The notes under the pieces: model-generated
Told to the model about the DNA's origin: nothing
Seen by the model: only the letters and a program-made list of their open reading frames with translations
The model's database searches: none
Translations under genes and position numbers: made by a program
Assembly (NCBI GenBank): GCA_902796855.1
Contig: CADBQN010000031.1
Span: forward strand, 1-38,712
Direction: 5' to 3'
Origin: an uncultured Bacillota bacterium
Lineage (GTDB): Bacteria > Bacillota > Dehalobacteriia > UBA7702
DNA: 38,712 nucleotides
Shown here: positions 34,384-38,712 of the stretch, in pieces
Layout: each line of letters starts with the position of its first letter
Numbering within the stretch: the first letter of the stretch is position 1

Positions 34384-36276
34384 ATGAACCGATATCTTGG
34401 CGGAAAATACGATATCATCGTCGTTGGCGGCGGCCACGCCGGGGTGGAAGCGTCCCTGGCCGCGGCGCGTCTCGGCATGAAGACGCTGCTGCTGTCGCTG
34501 AGCCTCGACCACATCGCGCTGATGCCCTGCAACCCCAGTGTCGGCGGCCCGGCCAAGGGCCATGTCGTTCGGGAGATCGACGCCCTCGGCGGCCAGATGG
34601 GCATCAACGCCGACGCCACCCAGATCCAGATGCGGCTGCTGAACACCTCGAAGGGCCCGGCGGTCCAGGCGCTCCGCGCCCAAAGCGACAAGCACGAGTA
34701 CCGCGTCAGGATGGCCTGGACCGTCCAGAACCAGGAAAATCTCGACGTGAAGCAGGCGGCGGTGGAGGATCTCCTCATCGAGGGCGATCACGTCGCCGGC
34801 GTGGTCTGCAATAACGAGACGATGTTTTTGGGCCGGGCCGTGATCCTCACCACCGGCACCTACCTGAGGAGCCGCGTCATCATAGGGAAGCTGCTGACGC
34901 CGGCGGGGCCCAACAATCAGCCCACGGCGGCGAAACTCTCGGAATCCCTGAAAGACCTCGGTCTGGAGCTCTTCCGCTTCAAAACGGGGACGCCGGCCCG
35001 GGTCGACCGGCGCAGCGTCGACTTTTCCAAAACGAAGGAACAGCCCGGCAGCGACGCGCCGCTGGCTTTTTCCTATATGACAAAGCGCTTTGACCGGCCG
35101 AAGGTCCCCTGTTATTCGACGTACACCAACCCCCGGACCCACGAGATCATCCGGGAGAACCTCCATCTGGCGCCGAAATACAGCGGCGTCATCGAGGGCG
35201 TCGGCGCCCGCTACTGCCCCTCCATCGAGGATAAGGTGGTGCGCTTTGCCGACCGCGACGCCCACCTGCTCTTTTTGGAGCCCGAGGGCCTCTATACCAA
35301 CGAGATCTACGTTCAGGGCATGTCCACGGGGATGCCCTATGAGATCCAGGAAAAATTCATGCGCACCATCGCCGGGCTGGAGCACGTGAAGATCATGCGC
35401 CCGGCCTACGCCATCGAGTACGACGGCGTCGTGCCGACCCAGCTCAAACCGACGCTGGAATACAAGGCCATCGGCGGCCTCTACGGCGCCGGGCAGATCA
35501 ACGGCACCTCCGGCTACGAGGAAGCGGCCTGCCAGGGGCTGATGGCCGGTATCAACGCCGCCCTGAAGCTTAAGGAGAAGGAACCGCTGCTGCTGAAACG
35601 CTCCGACGGCTACATCGGCGTGCTCATCGACGACCTCGTCAACAAGGGCACCAACGAACCCTACCGTCTTTTCACGTCAAGAGCCGAATACCGGCTGCTG
35701 CTGCGGAATGACAACGCCGACCTCCGGCTGACGGAAATCGGCCGCGAAATCGGCCTCGTCGACGATGAGCGCTGGCGCGTCTTCAACGAGCGCGTCGAGG
35801 CCATCGCGTCGGTGACCGAATGGCTCGGTCAGGTGAAGTTCAGCGGCCGCGACGCGAAAGTCGCCGCCTACCTTGAGGAAAAGGGCTCCGCCCCGGTGGA
35901 CGGCGGCATTTCCGGCACCGACCTGCTGAAACGGCCGAACATCGACATCCGCGACCTCGCCGCCCTCGACGGCAAAGCGGGGCGCTGGCGCGACGACGAT
36001 CTGAAAGAGCGGGAGATCGAGGTAAAATACGAGGGCTACCTCCGCAAACAGCGGGAACAGGTGGCCCGGTTCGAAAAGACCGAGGGCCGCCGCATTCCCG
36101 ACGACATCGACTACGGCGACGTCAGCGGCCTGCGCCTTGAGGCCGCCGAAAAGATGGCGGAGATCCGTCCCTACACCGTCGGCCAGGCCTCCCGCATCTC
36201 CGGGGTCAGCCCCGCCGATATCAGCGTCCTCCTCGTCTACCTGACGGAGCGCCGCGGAAAGGACGGGGAAAAATGA
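34384..36276 (+). CDS. mnmG: tRNA uridine modification enzyme MnmG (GidA)
   Basis: The FAD- and NADH-dependent partner of MnmE, 630 residues. The FAD-binding GGGHAGVEASLAAARLG is at the N-terminus, followed by MPCNPSVGGPAKGHVVREIDALGG and TTGTYLRS. The C-terminal GVSPADISVLLVYL helix region contacts MnmE. It is translationally linked to mnmE upstream and overlaps rsmG by 4 nt. Confidence 0.97.
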   Translation: MNRYLGGKYDIIVVGGGHAGVEASLAAARLGMKTLLLSLSLDHIALMPCNPSVGGPAKGHVVREIDALGGQMGINADATQIQMRLLNTSKGPAVQALRAQSDKHEYRVRMAWTVQNQENLDVKQAAVEDLLIEGDHVAGVVCNNETMFLGRAVILTTGTYLRSRVIIGKLLTPAGPNNQPTAAKLSESLKDLGLELFRFKTGTPARVDRRSVDFSKTKEQPGSDAPLAFSYMTKRFDRPKVPCYSTYTNPRTHEIIRENLHLAPKYSGVIEGVGARYCPSIEDKVVRFADRDAHLLFLEPEGLYTNEIYVQGMSTGMPYEIQEKFMRTIAGLEHVKIMRPAYAIEYDGVVPTQLKPTLEYKAIGGLYGAGQINGTSGYEEAACQGLMAGINAALKLKEKEPLLLKRSDGYIGVLIDDLVNKGTNEPYRLFTSRAEYRLLLRNDNADLRLTEIGREIGLVDDERWRVFNERVEAIASVTEWLGQVKFSGRDAKVAAYLEEKGSAPVDGGISGTDLLKRPNIDIRDLAALDGKAGRWRDDDLKEREIEVKYEGYLRKQREQVARFEKTEGRRIPDDIDYGDVSGLRLEAAEKMAEIRPYTVGQASRISGVSPADISVLLVYLTERRGKDGEK

Positions 36277-36977
36277 TCGCTTTTGACCTGACGCTGCGGG
36301 AGACGCTCGCCGAGCGGAACATCCCCTTTGACGACGATAGGATCGCCAGGGCGGCGCTGTACGCCGCCTATCTTTTGGACGAGAACCAGAAAATGAACCT
36401 CACCGCCATCGTCGACGAGCGGGAAATCGCCGTCAAGCACTTTGCCGATAGCCTCGCCCCGCTGAATTACGTCGACCTGCCGAAAGGCGCCTCCCTGGCA
36501 GACATCGGCACCGGCGCCGGTTTTCCCGGCATGGCGCTGCGGATCTTCCGGCCCGATCTGCGGATCACCCTCATCGACGCGCTGAAAAAGCGCTGCCTCT
36601 TTTTGGAGCGGCTCTGCGCCGAGCTGGACATCGACGACGTGGACATCCGCTGGGGCCGCGCCGAGGAACTGGCCCGCGACGACGCGCTGCGGGAACGGTT
36701 CGATTTTGCCGCCGCCCGGGCGGTGTCGTCCCTGCCGGTGCTGCTGGAATACGCCGTGCCCTTTCTGAGCGTCGGCGGCCGCTTTCTGGCGCTGAAAGGC
36801 CCCGCCGAGGAGGCCTCGCCAAAGACGGCGCTGACGGCGCTGGCCTGCGACATCGAGGCGGAGCACCGCTACGGCCTCGGCGGCGATGAGCGCCGCCTGA
36901 TCGTCGTAAAAAAGAAAGCGCCCACCGCGGCGAAATACCCGCGCCGGGCGGGGATGCCGGAAAAGCGCCCGTTATGA
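36273..36977 (+). CDS. rsmG: 16S rRNA (guanine-N7) methyltransferase RsmG
   Basis: Methylates G527 of 16S rRNA using S-adenosylmethionine. It is 234 residues. The SAM loop is LADIGTGAGFPGMALRI and the QKMNLTAI segment near residue 38 is family-specific. The KGPAEEA loop is also conserved. ATG 36273 overlaps the mnmG stop. It is usually followed by noc or parAB; here the operon ends at a terminator. Confidence 0.96.
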   Translation: MIAFDLTLRETLAERNIPFDDDRIARAALYAAYLLDENQKMNLTAIVDEREIAVKHFADSLAPLNYVDLPKGASLADIGTGAGFPGMALRIFRPDLRITLIDALKKRCLFLERLCAELDIDDVDIRWGRAEELARDDALRERFDFAAARAVSSLPVLLEYAVPFLSVGGRFLALKGPAEEASPKTALTALACDIEAEHRYGLGGDERRLIVVKKKAPTAAKYPRRAGMPEKRPL

Positions 36978-36994
36978 GAGAGAAATAAAAAAAG

Positions 36995-37021
36995 CCGTCC
37001 GCGCCGCGGACGGTTTTTTTG
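36995..37021. terminator. Bidirectional terminator between rsmG and the MATE gene
   Basis: CCGTCCGCG-C-CGCGGACGG is a perfect palindrome flanked by A7 on the left and T7 on the right, so it ends both convergent genes. Confidence 0.93.
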
Positions 37022-37027
37022 GTATCT

Positions 37028-38416
37028 TTAAGCTTTATCCGGGATATGGTCGAGGATCTTCCTCTTGATGCGGAAAAAGCAGACGGAGGAAACGGCAAAG
37101 CTCATCAGCTCGGCCAGGGGGAAGGCCCACCACAGCGCCGCCAGACCGAAGAACCGGGCCAGCAGGAACGCCGCCGGCAGCAGCACCACCAGCTGGCGCA
37201 TGACGGAGACGATGAGGCTGTAGACGCCGTTGCCCAAGCCCTGGAAGACGCTGCCGATGATGATGCAGACGCCGGCGATGAGGAAATGGGTGGAGATGAT
37301 CCGCAGCGCCGGGACGCCCATGACCAAAAGCGCGTCCGAGGCGGAAAAGAGCTTTAACAGCGGTTCCGGGAAGACCATAAAGAGGAACACGCCGACGGCC
37401 ATCAGACACTCGGCGACGATGACGGAGAGCTTCAGCGTGGCGTAGATGCGCCGCCGCCTGCCGGCGCCGTAGTTGTAGGCGACGATGGGCACCACGCCGC
37501 CGTTGAGGCCGAAGACCGGCATGAAGATAAAGCTCTGGAGCTTGTAGTAGACGCCGAAGACCACGGCGGCGGTGGAGGAAAAGCCCATCAGGATCAGGTT
37601 CATGCCGTAGTTCATCACCGATCCCACCGCCGACATGATGATGGAGGGGAACCCCACCCGATAGATGGCGCCGATCAGCGCCCGGTCGGGCTTCAGCTCC
37701 CTCAGCCGGAGCGTCAGCTCGGTGTTGAAGCGCAGGTTGAAAAAGAGGGCGAGACCGGCGGCGATGACCTGGCCGCAGACGGTGGCCACGGCGGCGCCCA
37801 GCACCTCCAGCCGGGGGAAAAAGCCGATGCCGAAGATGAAAAAGGGGTCGAGGATGATGTTGATGACGGCGCCGGTGGTCTGGGTGATCATCGTGAAAAA
37901 GGCTTTCCCCGTCGATTGGAGCAGCCGCTCGAAGATGGTCTGAATGAACACCGCCGCGGAGAAGACGCAGAGGGTGGAGAGGTACTGAACGCCGTACACG
38001 TAAATCTCCGGGTCGGCGTTGGCGGTCTGGCTGGCGAAAAAGGGCTTCACGCAGGTGAGGCCGATGACGACGAAGAGGGCGGAGCTGAAGAGCGCCAGCA
38101 GGATGCCGTTCATCGCCGCTTTGTTGGCCCGGCGGAAGTTCCGTTCCCCCAGGGCCCGGGAGAGGACGGCGTTGACGCCGACGCCGGTGCCGGTGCCCAC
38201 GGCGATGACGAGGATCTGCATCGGGAAGGCCAGGGAAACGGCGGCCAGGGCGTTTTCCGACACCATGCCGACAAAAACGCTGTCCACGATGTTGTAGAGG
38301 GAGAGAACGAGCATCGAGGCCATCATCGGCAGGGAGATGGTCATCAGCAGTTTGGGGATGGGCAGATAGCCCATTTTATTTTCCGGCGGCTGGCCCGCGG
38401 TCTCGGCGGCTGACAT
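37028..38416 (-). CDS. MATE family efflux transporter
   Basis: A polytopic cation-coupled multidrug/toxin exporter of about 462 residues with twelve predicted helices in two halves. Family segments are SLPMMASMLVLSLYNIVDSVFVG, SRALGERNFRRANKA, and the second-half GFPSIIMSAVGSVMNYGMN plus NGGVVPIVAYNYGAGR. I chose ATG 38416 because AAAGGAAG lies 9 nt upstream; ATGs at 38449 and 38437 are in frame but lack a site. The substrate is unknown. Confidence 0.92.
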   Translation of the reverse strand: MSAAETAGQPPENKMGYLPIPKLLMTISLPMMASMLVLSLYNIVDSVFVGMVSENALAAVSLAFPMQILVIAVGTGTGVGVNAVLSRALGERNFRRANKAAMNGILLALFSSALFVVIGLTCVKPFFASQTANADPEIYVYGVQYLSTLCVFSAAVFIQTIFERLLQSTGKAFFTMITQTTGAVINIILDPFFIFGIGFFPRLEVLGAAVATVCGQVIAAGLALFFNLRFNTELTLRLRELKPDRALIGAIYRVGFPSIIMSAVGSVMNYGMNLILMGFSSTAAVVFGVYYKLQSFIFMPVFGLNGGVVPIVAYNYGAGRRRRIYATLKLSVIVAECLMAVGVFLFMVFPEPLLKLFSASDALLVMGVPALRIISTHFLIAGVCIIIGSVFQGLGNGVYSLIVSVMRQLVVLLPAAFLLARFFGLAALWWAFPLAELMSFAVSSVCFFRIKRKILDHIPDKA

Positions 38417-38451
38417 AGCGATCGACTTCCTTTTCATTGGTCTAATCAATT

Positions 38452-38480
38452 ATGATAGCACGAAAGCGCCGTTTTGTCAC
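38452..38480 (-). promoter_or_regulatory. Probable promoter of the MATE gene
   Basis: On the minus strand a -35 GTGACA (38480-38475), 17 bp, then a -10 TATCAT (38457-38452). The six-copy repeat cluster begins about 50 bp upstream. Confidence 0.6.
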
Positions 38481-38527
38481 CGTCGGATTTTGCCTTTCGA
38501 TAGGGATATATTGCGCAGATCCGCGCC

Positions 38528-38666
38528 TTTGTTGACGGAAGCCCGCACACCCGAAAAAATCGTCAACATCGTCAACAAATCGGGAAAAGGCCTGGTAAAA
38601 CAGCATGAGTTTGTTGACGGAAGGTTTTTTTTATCGTCAACAAAAAACGGAGTTATCGTCAACAAA
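38528..38666. repeat. Six-copy CGTCAACA(AA) motif cluster
   Basis: The motif TTTGTTGACG occurs at 38528-38537 and 38610-38619. Its reverse complement CGTCAACA(AA) is at 38561-38568 (short form), 38570-38579, 38635-38644 and 38657-38666. Copies at 38610 and 38635 form an inverted pair around AAGGTTTTTTTT. Four copies extend as ATCGTCAACA or TATCGTCAACAAA. No gene explains the region, which continues off the window edge. Confidence 0.8.
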
Positions 38667-38712
38667 ACATTGTTTCGGCGGGAGCGCCCCGGCGGGGCGG
38701 CGTCGGTTCGGA

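Noticed and set aside
38477-38665. A 62-codon minus-strand frame at the right edge
   Set aside because: It is made largely of the CGTCAACA repeat copies, has no ribosome binding site and no recognisable protein features.
38528-38666. CRISPR array as explanation for the six-copy motif
   Set aside because: The unit is only 8-10 bp, orientation alternates and spacing is irregular, unlike repeat-spacer units.

Overview
The window is about 38.7 kb of bacterial chromosome spanning the replication origin. The gene set points to a Gram-positive-lineage bacterium (Bacillota, probably Clostridia or Negativicutes). The evidence is rpmH-rnpA-yidD-yidC-jag beside mnmE-mnmG-rsmG, dnaA-dnaN-recF with Soj/Spo0J-type parA-parB and two perfect parS palindromes, a T-box leader on serS, strong AAGGAGG-type ribosome binding sites, 17-bp-spaced sigma-A promoters and a secreted SLH-domain protein. 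Coding sequence is GC-rich and intergenic DNA is AT-rich. A genus cannot be assigned from the sequence alone.

Left part (1-7.7 kb): a partial tRNA-Ser(UGA) diverges from a T-box-controlled serS. Next come tRNA-Arg(CCU), a large secreted CHAP/carbohydrate-binding/SLH protein, and an ABC-2 exporter operon divergent from a TetR regulator. Middle left (7.9-15 kb): gyrB-gyrA, an AI-2E-family permease and a class V aminotransferase, all on the plus strand. The 15-23 kb stretch is metabolic. It holds a patatin lipase with a NifX/NifB-like metal-binding protein, an AEC carrier whose mRNA looks leaderless, serC-murI-small ORF, and larE-larC with a HAD phosphatase (nickel-pincer cofactor synthesis, but without larA or larB here).

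Origin core (22.8-32.9 kb): going left from the origin are dnaA, dnaN, recF, parA, parB and a cysteine desulfurase, with parS sites at 23958 and 25911. Going right are rpmH, rnpA, yidD, yidC and jag, then mnmE-mnmG-rsmG. DnaA-box-like sequences lie in both spacers flanking dnaA (28180-28444 and 29858-30409), suggesting a bipartite oriC. parAB lies on the dnaA side instead of following rsmG, and no noc or S4-domain yaaA gene is seen. The right end holds a MATE efflux gene and a cluster of six copies of an unexplained motif, CGTCAACA(AA).

The window is mostly conserved housekeeping DNA, and I do not see a clear new multi-gene system. The points most worth a second look are: a parS site nested inside the recF terminator; an altered DNA-recognition motif in DnaA; the six-copy repeat at the right edge; the leaderless AEC gene; the nested-domain SLH protein; a naturally alanine-bearing quinolone pocket in GyrA; and gyrBA oriented head-on to the inferred leftward fork.
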